Below are positions 42,063 to 53,644 of a stretch of DNA of 64,000 nucleotides, piece by piece. The stretch spans positions 17,010,501 through 17,074,500 of the forward strand of contig OX335651.1 of NCBI GenBank assembly GCA_946894095.1, written 5' to 3'. Source of the DNA: Incurvaria masculella (taxonomy: Eukaryota > Arthropoda > Insecta > Lepidoptera > Incurvariidae). Below the pieces are notes generated by a model. It was given only the letters and a program-made list of their open reading frames with translations. It searched no databases and was not told where the DNA came from. Position 1 is the stretch's first letter. Each line of letters begins with the position of its first letter. The position numbers and the translations under genes are program-made.

Positions 42063-42284
42063 ATGGAAATAAATAAAACCCACGTATTTTTAAAACAGAA
42101 TAGAGTGTCAGATACTGATATATTGCTTCCACAAATATATAAAATTTGTAAAATACAAAAAAATATCCCAATAATAGAAAAGTTATGCCACTGTGAGAAA
42201 TATTTTTATGAAGTTGAATTCATGAAGCGCCCGAATGTTGCGAAACATGTGAACCAAATAAATAAACTGAGAAATCGAATCTGA
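42063..42284 (+). CDS. Weak candidate small ORF, unknown
   Basis: A 73-codon ATG-to-stop frame, Lys/Ile-rich, with two cysteines (LCHCEKYFYEVEF). Composition follows the AT-rich DNA. No domain or signal peptide. Most likely chance. Confidence 0.1.
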   Translation: MEINKTHVFLKQNRVSDTDILLPQIYKICKIQKNIPIIEKLCHCEKYFYEVEFMKRPNVAKHVNQINKLRNRI

Positions 42285-42328
42285 GAACTGTTAAAGTTAC
42301 CACCCTCTGGGCCGGGACTTCGCAAGAG

Positions 42329-42580
42329 ATGGCGCTCCAGTTATCTGGAATAGTGTTGACACTCATTTTTCCATGGCTGATTTATTATAAACAGGATGTG
42401 GGCGAGGCAAAGATGCTTCGGCAAACAGAGGTGGAGGAAGATGTAGGAACAGAGGAAGCATTTCTATTATATTTATCATTACAACACGAAACCAATAAAA
42501 CTTCGGAGCAATTACATTTCTCCATGGAAAGGTGTCCGCTTGTTACTCTACATTCCATACTTGCTGTTAATAGCAAATAA
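42329..42580 (+). CDS. Weak candidate small ORF with hydrophobic N-terminus
   Basis: An 83-codon ATG frame. Residues 1-20 (MALQLSGIVLTLIFPWLIYY) are hydrophobic, like a signal anchor, followed by an acidic stretch (EVEEDVGTEEAF) and polar residues. The acidic EEAFLLYLSL part is loosely reminiscent of the N-terminus of HARBI1-type transposase-derived proteins, but that is too weak to assign. No splice or promoter context. Confidence 0.15.
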   Translation: MALQLSGIVLTLIFPWLIYYKQDVGEAKMLRQTEVEEDVGTEEAFLLYLSLQHETNKTSEQLHFSMERCPLVTLHSILAVNSK

Positions 42581-42857
42581 CTAAAGTCTATTTTATTCCA
42601 AAACTATCCGAGGTGCACCTTCCTGTCCTTTTCTGTACCCTTGTGATCGTTGCAGTATATTGGTGAAAATTTTTGAGTTTGAGTTAAGATAACAGTTAAA
42701 AATATGTTTATTAACTGCTGGATAGGTCTTAGGAAATAGAAAAAATATGTTTTGCTTTTGTTCAAACATCAGCATTTGCAATATCTCTTTATTATTTATA
42801 TGTAATATACTTAAGTCTTATTTTTGAAGTTGATTACACTAAATTGTATTGCATTAA
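42581..42857. other. Unassigned
   Basis: AT-rich. Nothing recognised. Confidence 0.3.
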
Positions 42858-43330
42858 GCCGCTAGGACTAGCCAACTACTCGCGCCATTCAAATGTACCT
42901 TTAAACAAATGTAATAATGTGTAGTAAAACGCCTCAGCAAATCCAAATAGAACTCCAGACTGATAAAGAATTGTTAATATTGATTGATTCCATCATTTAT
43001 TTAAATAATAATAATAATAAAAAAGTCGGTTTTTCACATTAGAATTCTGAAAGTTATGTTATTTCTAGATATTAACAAAAACAGCATATATGCATAAACA
43101 AATAATTCCATTTGCTTTTAGATTTCTACATTTAGTCAAAAAAGTTCGGAAATGGACACCGTTTCCGCAATGTGTTTTGTATTGAAAAAGGAAACATACA
43201 TTAACGAAAATAGGTTGATTCCTAGACAAGGAATCATATATTGTAAGAATGATACTTCTAATCGACAGACGTGGTTAGTTAACTTGGGGTGCCTCGTCTA
43301 ACTTTGTGATTTGGCTAGTACCAGGGCCTT
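42858..43330 (+). mobile_element. 473-bp TTAA-flanked non-autonomous transposon, copy 2
   Basis: TTAA at 42854-42857 and 43331-43334. It has the same ends and interior as 4798-5268, in the same orientation. Differences include an AAT run (43007-43021) and scattered substitutions. No coding frame. Confidence 0.75.
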
Positions 43331-44045
43331 TTAAATTTAAATATAAGTCCAATTCACCCGTCCATGCCTTTAATGATTCGGTGAAAGGCATAGGGGATAC
43401 AAGTTTTGTGTCTTATTGTGTTGTTAACGCTGCATGTGTTTGTATATTCATGCTTGTAACTTTTCCATATATAAATAAATAATGTAGATAGTAAATGGTA
43501 TGGTCGAAACATCCATCGAATTAAACAAGCTAAACAAGTACATAATAAAACAAGCTAAACAATGTTTATCTGCAAACATAAGTAGCAGTAGAATGAAATG
43601 TTCGTAAAACATTAAAATACAGCGGTTCGGTATACACATGTTTATTTATACTCCTTCTAGACTGATATATACCGAGCGACGTGTCTTGGCGAAATGACAA
43701 TATACCCCTACTCTATTTACTAATTAAACTGGAGGATTGGATTGTTTTTCCTTCTGTCACTCCCACCTATCGGTGCCTACTCGACAAATAGGCTCGCTGT
43801 TGACAAGTCAGCAAATACGAAATAGAGTTACATATTGGAACATGGGAAGGGCTTCTGAAAGCGTAGCATTTTCGTCTTCAGAATTATAATATGATGAAAA
43901 TAGTGCCACGACTGTTATATACGATTAGAGAAAGAAGAATATACATAAAACCTTGTGCCTCTTCTTCTAAGTTTGGTTAAAATCTTTTTTTCAAGACCGA
44001 CATTTTGAGTAATATTGTTATATAATGTTTGCCTTCACCACACTG
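43331..44045. other. Unassigned
   Basis: AT-rich. Nothing recognised. Confidence 0.3.
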
Positions 44046-44149
44046 AAAATTCCATGTGCCCCCAGGTAAGAACCGTAACGTCGTATTCAGAGAGCACAAA
44101 ATTCCATGTGCCCCCAGGTAAGAACCGTAACGTCGTATTCAGAGAGCAC
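44046..44149 (+). repeat. Two tandem 52-bp units
   Basis: 44046-44097 and 44098-44149 are identical direct repeats (AAAATTCCATGTGCCCCCAG ... CAGAGAGCAC). The unit includes the first ~22 bp of the adjacent MITE. Confidence 0.85.
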
Positions 44150-44242
44150 CTGTCAAAACTTAGGACGAGATTAGCACGGACTAACCATACAAAAACCGGC
44201 TTAGTCCGGCGGATTAAAGTTAGTCCACCCACTCTGAATACA
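44130..44242. mobile_element. ATTCAGAG-ended MITE, ~110 bp
   Basis: GTCGTATTCAGAGAGCACC at the left, CACTCTGAATAC at the right. Interior TTAGGACGAGATTAGCACGG and CCATACAAAAACCGG match 25985-26092 and 46372-46468. Confidence 0.65.
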
Positions 44243-45742
44243 CCTGTGACACTAGTATACTATATAGCTATAAAACGATCACCCATCTAGAACCCAACCG
44301 CGCTCAGAGTTGCTTCATCAAAGTTATCGGACGTTAGGCGAGGCATATGGGGTACGCCCGGACCTCACAAAAAATAGGCCCCCCCATCACGCCCATGGGG
44401 TGATGGTAAATATTAATAAAGACTAAAATTTCAAAAGACAATCTTTAATCAGACTTTAAATTGTGCATACGATTTTTTTCTTTAATTATTACATATATTT
44501 GGAAAAGTAGAAGTTTTATTTAGACTCCGTTTTCTGCAAGGTCTACTTCCCCTAGTAAACTACATACAGTCAAGGTTAAACAATATGAAAATGGTTTATT
44601 CAATTTGAAAATTTGTCTCGGCATGATAAGGGCTCAATTTCTCCGCGCAGTAAGAGCCCCATTCGCTTATGCAAATAGTGATGTGTACAACAGTAACCAT
44701 CGACATAAATATCATTAACAACAACAGATTTGCATACAAATTGTTGTCGACAATATTGCTCGCGAAATCGTACGAGTGACGCGTGTCCACGCACACTAAT
44801 ACACGTAGGCCTCCTCCCCTGTCCTCTCAACCCCTTACTACACCGCCTCCATCTCTCAGTCAAACCGTTTTCCTAATTCTGATTACATCCAGTGTCTTGT
44901 GTTGAATTCACTTATATTGAGGTAAGGGAAATAACTTTTTGGGCCATCTTTTCGATACTGAATTAGACATACATATACATACATAAAATAGACAGTTTGT
45001 TGTCACACACACACATTGCAACATTGGTTATTCCCGCCCTATTATCTCAAAAAATTTAAAAGAGATAGGCAGAGTCCGACGTCGCTTAGTAAGAGCAGCT
45101 CGGAATAAATCTTTCGAAATGTTACCAACCCGCATAAGGCGTGAAACCGGTTTTTTAATTGTTTCCTTAAAGACATTTTAAAAAGTTAAACATAATCTTA
45201 ACTCATTTGTTAGATAATGTTACGTTCTTTAAAATTATATTAAAATAAATATCAGTTACTGTCAATTTCAGCAGCAAACTTGAAAAAGATTACGTTTGAG
45301 ACCTGCTTTCAGCATTTTTTTAATTAAAAATATTTCATTTTCTAATATATTTTTTTAACTATATTGGTATAAAGTTAGTTGAAATTATACATGTTTTTTT
45401 TCATGTTCTCATGTAATTAATCGGTCTGGCGAGTCAGACCGATACTTCTCTACGTCTATCTCGCCATCGCCGATTATAATTACAGTCAATTGACAAGCGT
45501 ACTTATTTGTTCCATTGTCAAATCTTTTGGTTATCAGGGAATCGCTTTAACCACAGGACTTCACCGGTGGACTAACTAACGACTACCTGTCGTGACCATT
45601 CTCATCAAAATAAAGTTAATATTAAAGTAAAAAACTCGGTGTATATCGACGCATATCTTGTCATAATTTATAAGCTTCTTTCCATCACTGCTGTGCTGCA
45701 TGTGCTGTATGGATTTCGTCAGATAAAAACAATACAATTCGG
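44243..45742. other. Unassigned
   Basis: Includes a CA run at about 45004-45013 and GC-richer 44740-44870. TTTCTCGCGAAATCG-type words have no partner. No gene recognised. Confidence 0.3.
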
Positions 45743-46055
45743 GCCCACTGCATTTATTCCCGTTCATGTCCTAAGAGCCGACTGAGGCATTCGGCGCTAG
45801 TGGTTCGGATTCCACGTTTAACTTATCCCCTTCCTTATTAACTAGGTGCTATGGTCAATCCCACCCAGGTTGGTGCCATCGCATTTAATGAACAATGTTC
45901 GAAGAGGCAATGAAAATTGTCCGGGTTTTCCATCCAGTTTAATGTAGGCGAAAAATATAAGAACGGTCCTGGCATGGCATCTATTTCCCAAGTGGTGTGT
46001 TAGGCTAATATCATGACGATTGGTATTAACCATACATGTCCAGTTACATAATAAA
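45743..46055 (+). mobile_element. HaSE-like SINE variant, near complete
   Basis: Starts with GGCCCACTGCATTTATTCCC and CTAAGAGCCGACTGAGGC. It then has GTGGTTCGGATTCCACG, the body (CAGGTTGGTGCCATCGCATT, TTTTCCATCCAGTTTAATG), and the tail ACATGTCCAGTTACAT plus A-run. The 5' segment differs from both the 5S and tRNA heads and is shared (inverted) with 9277 and 47646, suggesting a third head type or a spliced older element. Confidence 0.7.
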
Positions 46056-46371
46056 AATCACGATAAATTAGCTGAGAAGTGAGCAGTGGGTTTAAATGTA
46101 ATAAAATTCGGTAAAAAACCGATAGTTTTTCGTCCTACTATTCACGTCGCCGGTATCTACTAATAAGATAGCTATAAAATAATACATTTGTTAAATGTTT
46201 CTTTTGAACTAAAAATGTGCGAGAATTTTCCACGAAAATGATATGCATGCAGACTCAACGGTGTAGCAAGGAGACATTAATTAAGGAAATAATGCTCTCA
46301 AAATAACCAGTAATATTTTTTTCTACAGTCCCTCCTCCCTTAACGTAATCAATTCTTCCTACAAGCACAAA
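46056..46371. other. Unassigned
   Basis: Nothing recognised. Confidence 0.3.
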
Positions 46372-46468
46372 GTCGTATTCAGAGAGCACCTGTGAAAACT
46401 TAGTACGAGACTAACACCGGACTAGCCATACAAAAATCGGTTTAATGTTATTCCGCGCACTATGAATC
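46372..46468. mobile_element. ATTCAGAG-ended MITE, third copy
   Basis: GTCGTATTCAGAGAGCACC, ACTTAGTACGAGACTAACACC, CCATACAAAAATCGG, then a decayed right end (CACTATGAATC). Confidence 0.6.
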
Positions 46469-47458
46469 CAACGGACAGTATTTAAAATGTCACACACTTT
46501 GTTTTAACGCTTAATCAGCGTTACGACCAATTATATCAAATATGTATACATAGTATAAGAATTCCCTTTTTTTCAATGCCCAGAGGAGTTAAATATTGGG
46601 TCTATTGAGATCATTACCAAATATCGTTGTATCCGATTGGTATCAAATCACTATGATTATAAAAAGACACAGACGGCGATCATATATTGACAGTAAGAAA
46701 TCGTAACAATTATTGATTGATTTAAAGTTTTGGGAGAATGGCCCTGTTAAATAAATTTTAGTATACACCTAATGATCTACACGTATGTATACTAGCAACT
46801 CGAAGTAAACACAGGAATTCGGCAGGAAAATAAAATCGAATAATCAAAAAAGTTATCCTCGCTTCCTTCGATGTTCGTTCGCTTGTAGCTAGCTACCATC
46901 CTCGTTCATTCGTAAATCATTTCAAAATCACCTCGACTTCTTTCACCACAGCAAGAGAATATTAGGCCAATGTATGTTAATATCCATCGTATCTATGCAT
47001 CAACACTCCCAGAGGCAGTAAGAGAGAACATTCATTTTCTATTGTATGTAGGATTACGCACAAGCGACCATTCCAACCGGAAAGACATGTCCCTAGAATG
47101 TGAACTGGGTAGCACAGTATGTCAAATGATATAATGTGGATATAAAATTATTATATTCATGTTAGCCGGTATAGTTAGTCAAAAAATTTATTAAATGTCA
47201 TATGCGAACATACTATTTAAATTAGTGTTTTGCAATTAAATAAAGAAAACTACTTTAGTATCAAAAAATATATAAAATGAAACTTTATTTAGTACTGTTA
47301 ATAAAATCTTATTATTTAAAAAAATCCCTTTGAAATCTTTATTCAGTGATTTTTGTGTATACTTCAAGATTAAAATTAAATAATTAATACAACGCTGCTG
47401 CTACTACACAACCCGACAACTTTGTAGCTATTTTCAACGTGTCAATCAAAACCATTAG
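46469..47458. other. Unassigned, AT-rich
   Basis: No feature recognised. Confidence 0.3.
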
Positions 47459-47700
47459 TTTTTTTTATGTAACTTTATATGGATAGCCACACCTACTGTT
47501 ATGATACTAGCCTAAAACTCTTCTTAGTAACTAGGGGCCATGCCCAGACCTACCTTATATTCCGCAGCTATACATTCATTTAACTGGGGGGAAAACACGG
47601 ACATCTTCGACCATCGTATTCAATACGATGGTACCAACCCGGGTACATACGACTTGCACGGCAAGAAATGCAAAGGGATGCCCGTACAAACACATGTGAT
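47459..47700 (-). mobile_element. HaSE-like SINE variant, internally reduced
   Basis: T-run, then TATGTAACTTTATATGGATAG, AACTAGGGGCCATGCCCAGAC, AAAACACGGACATCTTCGACC, then a jump to TACGACTTGCACGGCAAGAA as at 9277. Confidence 0.65.
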
Positions 47701-48339
47701 CGCCGTACCGTATCCCATTGAGTGTATACCACTGCATATCTTAATTCATTGAATAGATCCCCATACGGGACAGAAATCTTCTACTTGACCAAACAACAGG
47801 TCGTAAAAGGCCAATAAAAAATGAAAAGTTGTCCTAAGCACACGCCCGCTTGTCCACTAAGGCACTGGGACTTCAGCGTTTCTTTCACCGCCGATTTTCA
47901 GTATGTAAATTTGATGGGGCTTATCTTCGCCTTCGTTACTAAAACAAGGCCGGGCCTATTGTTTGTAAAAAGAGATTTTTGCGTAAAGTAGGTTTTATGT
48001 AACGAAGATTTCTTCCACTGATATGAAATAATTTGTGAAAGTTATTAATCATGTTGTGGCATTCTCGCAAACGAAGGAAATGACTTCAAAGTAGGGTCAC
48101 GTTCAATAGTATGAATACGTGAATCTCATGAAGACGTTTGTTAAAATAATTTAGAATCTTTTAAATTAAAAGTTTGTATAAGAATTGTGGACAACAGTGG
48201 ACCTCAAATTTAAAAAAACACCAAAGTAACCGTTTGATATACCATTTTTCGAGGGCAAACTTATCCTTTCAGCGCGGCACAATCAATCATTATTTTCTTT
48301 CAAAACTGAGGGACACCCTTACTTTACTTCACACATGTT
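47701..48339. other. Unassigned
   Basis: Nothing recognised. Confidence 0.3.
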
Positions 48340-48480
48340 TTGACCAAAATGGCGGCAGGTCGCATACTGCTAGAGACAGTGCCTTTTCTGCGCAATATTT
48401 CCCAAATCAACCAAGATCGCCAGATCGCACTTCCATGGTTTTTTTTTGTTGTTGGAGACATCTCAAAAATAATATTTAAA
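48340..48480 (+). pseudogene. Tc1/mariner-superfamily transposase fragment, inactive
   Basis: Residues DQNGGRSHTARDS, then a short spacer, PRSPDRTSMVFFCCWRHLKN. The order and spacing match the segment between the second and third catalytic acids of Tc1/mariner-type transposases, where relatives read (Q)DGA..HTAR and P-RSPDLT.xDFFLWG. In this copy the expected second Asp lies at an Asn and the third at a Val, and the fragment ends at a stop at 48480. It is a decayed remnant. The assignment rests on these two motifs only. Confidence 0.45.
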
Positions 48481-50032
48481 TATCGAATTCAGTAACCATC
48501 CCTGGACTGAAAGAGATTATCGTTTGGCCATCACTTCTGCAGCGCGTTGCGCGGGAATACGGTTGCGAGATTCCAAAGTTCAGGAGGCCAATTCTGGGAA
48601 TTCTGAGTTGATGAAACGAGAGGTGTCTCAGGAGACGAATTCACTTAACATTACTATGGTACTCTGGTAATCGATCGCAGTGCCACAGGAAATGAGTGGC
48701 TCGAAATGAAACATCTCCATGCACAAAATGCCTAACGAAAAATAATAAAAGATGGGGCATTGCACCATAATAGTTCGGAATTTATTTACAGATTCAGTGA
48801 GAATTAAGAATTTTCTATTCCGTATGTAAATTATTTAGCCCAAGAATTGGCTTCCTGAATACATTACATAAATTTAACTGTACTACAAGTTAAAGTCAGC
48901 TTAGCAACTTCTTCTAACCTTTTACGAAGCTTTCATCTACATTTGTATTTTTTATTAAATAAAAACATGACACATTGAAACAAAAGTAAGTAGAATACGT
49001 TAAAGTGAAATAGCCAAAAGCAGCTATACGAACTGAAAATAAAACAAAACCCAACGGGCACCGCCAATGCCTAATTCTGGCTTGCGGTACCGGAGCTCTT
49101 TCGAATAGTAGACAATACATTTCACCGAACAACTTGCTCGTTTTGCCTGTACGCATGGAATTGAAGAACTTAAAAGGAACTAGATCGAATTGTTGAAAAT
49201 GAAGGAGAAAAATTAGAAGGTTCAGAAGTGACGGTAAATGGCTGAAAATCTTAATGATGATATAAAAAAAAACGTTTGTTAGAAAACTCCTTAACCTAAT
49301 AAGCCTGAGTAAAATCTACGAGCAAGGCATAAACATGACTTAATCCATCATTAAGATCGATTGAGGTAAACAAAAATGACATATTAAACTTTCTTTTAAA
49401 ATTGCAAAACTTTCTGGGTATAAAAAAGATAATATTACATAGATAGCCGGTGAAGAAACACGTTGTCATTCATGCACAACATATTTTTTTGTATTGTTGT
49501 ATTTAATGCTAATATTTTTATTGATTAACAGAAAAAAATAACGAATGCCACACGTAAAAGTAAAACTTAAAACTAAAACATATTAAACCAAACTAAATGT
49601 AAAAACTAGCCCATTCGGTAGACAATTTCCTTCAACATGGATGCATAATATTTAAATGTTGCTATATAAGGTAAACATATTTGTGTAAACTCGCCATTGC
49701 GCGTTTTTCCACTGTACTCTCTTTTGTAAATTGTTTTTGTGGTGTATTAAAGAATTTTCAATCAATCAATCAAGAAACTGAATCAATTCAAATTTAGAAC
49801 CTAAATGGGTATGGGGATCGATTTGAGAAAGCAAATACACAGAGTCGAAGTGAGTATTCTTTGTTGTTTGGTTGCAAAATATATAGAGAGATTATTACAC
49901 TGATTATTGAAATACAAATAGACTAGACGACCTACGTCGATCGTTTAGTACTTATAAGGAACTGAAGACAGAAAAATAGTTTCCGTGCTGTTAAATATAT
50001 ATAAAAAAAGACAATTATCAGCCTTATAAAAC
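48481..50032. other. Unassigned; possible LINE/SINE 3' end near 49780
   Basis: GTGTATTAAAGAATTTTCAATC followed by tandem TCAA units (49757-49773) resembles a retroposon 3' end with a simple-repeat tail on +. No coding sequence upstream is recognised. The rest is AT-rich unique-looking DNA. Confidence 0.3.
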
Positions 50033-50246
50033 ACTAGATGAGGCACCCGGCACTGCTCGGGTCAATGTTGTTTTGGACTGATGTCGGGCTACGCATAACA
50101 TTTTTCCGGGATAAAATTATACAGTGTGCTAATCAAAATAATACTTTATCAATGTGCCAAATTTCCTCCGAATCCGTTCAGGAGTTCTGTGATTGAGTAA
50201 CAAACATCAAAACATATAAACTTTCACATTTAATATTAGTAGGATA
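50033..50246 (-). mobile_element. Helitron-like non-autonomous element
   Basis: On the minus strand it starts ATCCTACTAATATTAAATGTG and contains CTGAACGGATTCGGAGGAAA. It ends with a GC hairpin (GGCACCC-type stem) followed by CATCTAG. The layout parallels 3225-3485. Confidence 0.6.
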
Positions 50247-51996
50247 CGATACAATTATTAGTTTTGTAGATATAAATTAAATCCTGCTGCATGATAAATT
50301 TATTTTCATCGTATGAATATGTCCACTAGTGCATAGGTCTATGGTCGGCAAGTGTGCATTTCGAATCGGATTGCGATTTTATCAGCAAACATTGTCCAGT
50401 TCCCGCACATCGCCTCCCGTGTTTTCCCTCGCCGCTACACCAGAGGCTTGCATTTTTTCTTAATTTTATTTTGGGATAATTACTAAATTCACGTAAAGCG
50501 GCGCCATTGAACAATGGCGCTGCTTTACCGGAGATAGAGATACGATACCATTACAGCATGTACTTGTTTCGGTTCTGCTTGAGAAATTCTTTTCTTCGAT
50601 TTATCGATTTTACGCGAGTTACCACATATAAGAGAACGTAATCCTTATGGTACCGGTTTTTTCAATGTTGCTTCATTATTAAAAGTATTTTAGATATAAC
50701 TATACCTATAGTTATTTATGTCTAAACGAATAGTAAACTAGAGCTCACCCTGCCCAAAGACTACCATGCAATGTGCCACATTTTCGTACTTTCTAAAATT
50801 ATATTTAAAAACAAATTATGAAAAATACAATACCTATTGAAATAAGCATGCATGCGTGTTTGTAAATATCATTGTTATTTAAGAAAACTTGGACACGTAA
50901 AAGAATTGTGAATCGGTGGTTTTATTCTCATATCAATACTGATGTGGTTAGCTCCCAAAATCCAACGCTCTAAATAAATTCATAAATCGAAAACAATTTG
51001 CCGTGAAAGGTCGTATTTTGATTAATTTACCACAATCAGAATTTTACTGCTCTCCAATGACTTCCCCTCCGGTTTTTATTATTTTCCTCCTGCTATAACA
51101 TCGGCCTCAATCTCATAGGTCAACTTAAATTATGTAAATGGCAACAAGTTGGTAATTTATATACGGAATATTAATGACATCTTTTATGGATTCGAGTCGT
51201 TTTTTTCTCCTCTCGGCACCAAACTGGAAACTTTTTGGAGATTTTCTCCTGCGATTCCCGGAATTCCTTTCAGCCTCCCGTCCTTGTACTTGTTCCTGTG
51301 TGCTTCGTGGCGCATCCGAATGCAACATCCCAAGATAAATTACATTAAACATGCAATAAATCTGAAACGCAACGAATTTGTTTCAGTTTAAGTAAAACCG
51401 CCGGCGTCACTGACGTCTCATCCGCCCCTGTCTCGCAACTCTATAATACACCAAATCCGTTACGTTCAATGGTTTACGTTAAAATCCTTCGGACGACGCC
51501 ATCGTTTGGCAACGTAAACGTGTTCAATATTCGAACGACGAGTTACCGACTCGGCGTGAAGGTAGGGCGTATAAGAGGAATCCGCGTGGATTTTGTTCTA
51601 CAATGGCCGTTGCTTTGTTTGGTCCTGTGTTTTTACTTTTGTCTTTTACAAATTCATTTAGTACATTCGGTCATTTTGGTTTGTTTCGGCGCCCGCTGGC
51701 TTTCTACGCGTTATTTATGAGCCTGCAATCTCGCAATGAATTACTTACGGCTACCCGAATAATTTACTACCAGCCGCACGGACATACCTTCTTTTAATCC
51801 ATTTTATAAATTAATTACTCGATATTCAATGTTAAATTTTCATTTATCAATTGTGAAGAGTCCACCAGACGTCCAATTGGGTAAAATGGACATTTACATC
51901 TGACAGTATCTACAAATAGAGTGCCAAAAATCTGAACTTGGCATTCATGCTACTTCCATAACAGAGTTTGGGCTTCACCTATTGCAGTTAAATGGA
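50247..51996. other. Unassigned; contains a hairpin and a small signal-peptide-like ORF
   Basis: See 50493-50528 for the hairpin. 51603-51797 is a 64-codon ATG frame with a hydrophobic start (MAVALFGPVFLLLSFTNS) resembling a secretion signal, but with no homologue recognised and no gene context. 51150-51560 is unique-looking. Confidence 0.3.
50493..50528. other. 36-bp near-perfect hairpin
   Basis: 17-bp arms (GTAAAGCGGCGCCATTG and its complement with one mismatch) separated by AA. There is no repeat partner in the window. Confidence 0.7.
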
Positions 51997-52262
51997 TTTT
52001 TTTCATGTAATTGGAAATATAAGGCTAATAATACCAACCGTCATGATATTAGCACAACACATCGCATTCCCGAATGAATTAGGTGCCTTTCTAGAACCTT
52101 TCCTTTATGAGCACGGCTACTTTGACCTGGATGACCAATACGGACAATTTTTCATTGCCGTTCCGATCATCTTTTCATCCAATGCGATAGTACGAAACCG
52201 GGCAGGCCCTGCCAGCTAGTTGGTAAAGGGGGCCTATATGTTAACACGTTTCCGAACGAATG
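51997..52262 (-). mobile_element. HaSE-like SINE, tail and body
   Basis: TTTTTTTCATGTAATTGGAAA, GTCATGATATTAGCACAACAC, TTTATGAGCACGGCTACTTTG, CCAATGCGATAGTACG and CCAGCTAGTTGGTAAAGGGG in minus-strand SINE order. The head is lost. Confidence 0.7.
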
Positions 52263-53089
52263 TCTTTCTTTGGTTTGTTTGAGCTGAGCAACATTTTAGA
52301 TTGAATGAGTGTCCGATGTCCCACGAAAACCGCCTTCTCTTTTTGAAATTTCTCAACCGTCTATGCAACATTTTGTAATTACTCTAATTTTTAGAAATTA
52401 CGCCTCTTCAAACACTAAATTGACAGCATTTAGTGCTATTTAGTAATATTCTAATTCACATTGCATTTAGAGCTAAGTCAGCTAACTAAGATACCGCTAG
52501 CGTCCTTCCAGGGGGCTGATCATCGAATTTACATGTATAAATTCCTTCGTAGTCCTTATTTGCATGCGTTCAGTTCCTAATTCGGACCGTGTCCTGATAT
52601 CAGTACAGGCGGCGAAATAAGAGCAACATTGATTAGTTGGAAATAAATGGAGTATGCTACATTTTTAGCTCAGGAAGATGGCATATCAAGTAAAAGTCAG
52701 ATTCGCGTGCTAAAAGCGCTTTTTACGCGTAAAAATACAGGTTTTGAATTTTTTGCGCGCTGAAGAAACATGTACGCGTGAAAAAACTCATTTTGGATAC
52801 TTTCCACGCTGTAGAAACATGACATAAAAAACAAAAAAGTTACGATTGTAAAGAACATTAAAGTTAATTAACATTAAATAAAATTACAAGTAAAGAACCT
52901 TTTGTGTTTGGGTTTATTTCAAAACCCTTTTGTCTATTGTTTCCATCAAATTGTTACAAAAAATAAATGGCTAGATTTGTGTTTTAGGATCAGAGAATAG
53001 CACATATTTTATCCAGAAATTTCGGTAGAGAGATGATTATGTAGAGGTTGGTCGTGGTTCAGATACCAAGAAAAACTGTACAGGACTCG
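52263..53089. other. Unassigned
   Basis: TTTCCACGCTGTAGAAACATG near 52801 parallels 20880. Otherwise nothing recognised. Confidence 0.3.
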
Positions 53090-53200
53090 ATACCGCCCCA
53101 GTTTGTGCTTACCATCGGATTGGATAAAAGATGTCAAAGCGGCAATGAAAAATTGTCCGTGTTTTCCGTCCAGTTCAATGTAGCCGTGATGATTAAGGCT
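53090..53200 (+). mobile_element. HaSE-like SINE body fragment
   Basis: ACCATCGGATTGGATAAAAG, AAGCGGCAATGAAAAATTGTC and CCGTCCAGTTCAATGTAGCCG in + SINE order. Confidence 0.6.
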
Positions 53201-53565
53201 TTTGTCACCGTTTGTACATCCGAGCTGACCATTTCTAATTCCGTGAGTCCTTATAACTAATTCAAGTGATCAAAACTTGCAGGGGCTCATCGCGTATTCG
53301 CCGCCGACCGGAGCGCCGACCAGAATGGACTACGGTCCTACTGGCAAGTGTCCATCTTCGGAGTGCTTGTACTAAGTTTAAGTCGCCGCTAATAGGACTG
53401 GTGAGACTTTTGAAGTTTTTGGACAAGGCCTACCTGAGAGGCCAAAGTCTGAGAGAGTGAAGTCTGAGTCAAAAGTCTGAGTCTCTGTGTTTGAGAGATT
53501 AAACTGTCATAGTTGATAACTGTTAGATGACTGAGGACATATTGGCCGTCAGATGTCTTGTTTGA
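53201..53565. other. Unassigned; AGTCTGAG word repetition
   Basis: AAAGTCTGAG recurs several times between 53445 and 53485, a short cryptic repeat. Nothing else recognised. Confidence 0.35.
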
Positions 53566-53644
53566 GGGTGTGAAATGAATAATGATTAATAATAATATAT
53601 AATAAATAATAATTGCTCATTATTAATTTCACACCCTTTTTTTT
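53566..53644. other. Inverted repeat followed by a T-run
   Basis: GGGTGTGAAATGAATAATGA (53566-53585) and 53617-53636 are complements with one mismatch, enclosing 31 bp of AT-rich sequence. A run of about 10 T follows. It could be a tiny MITE or the terminator-like end of one. Confidence 0.55.
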
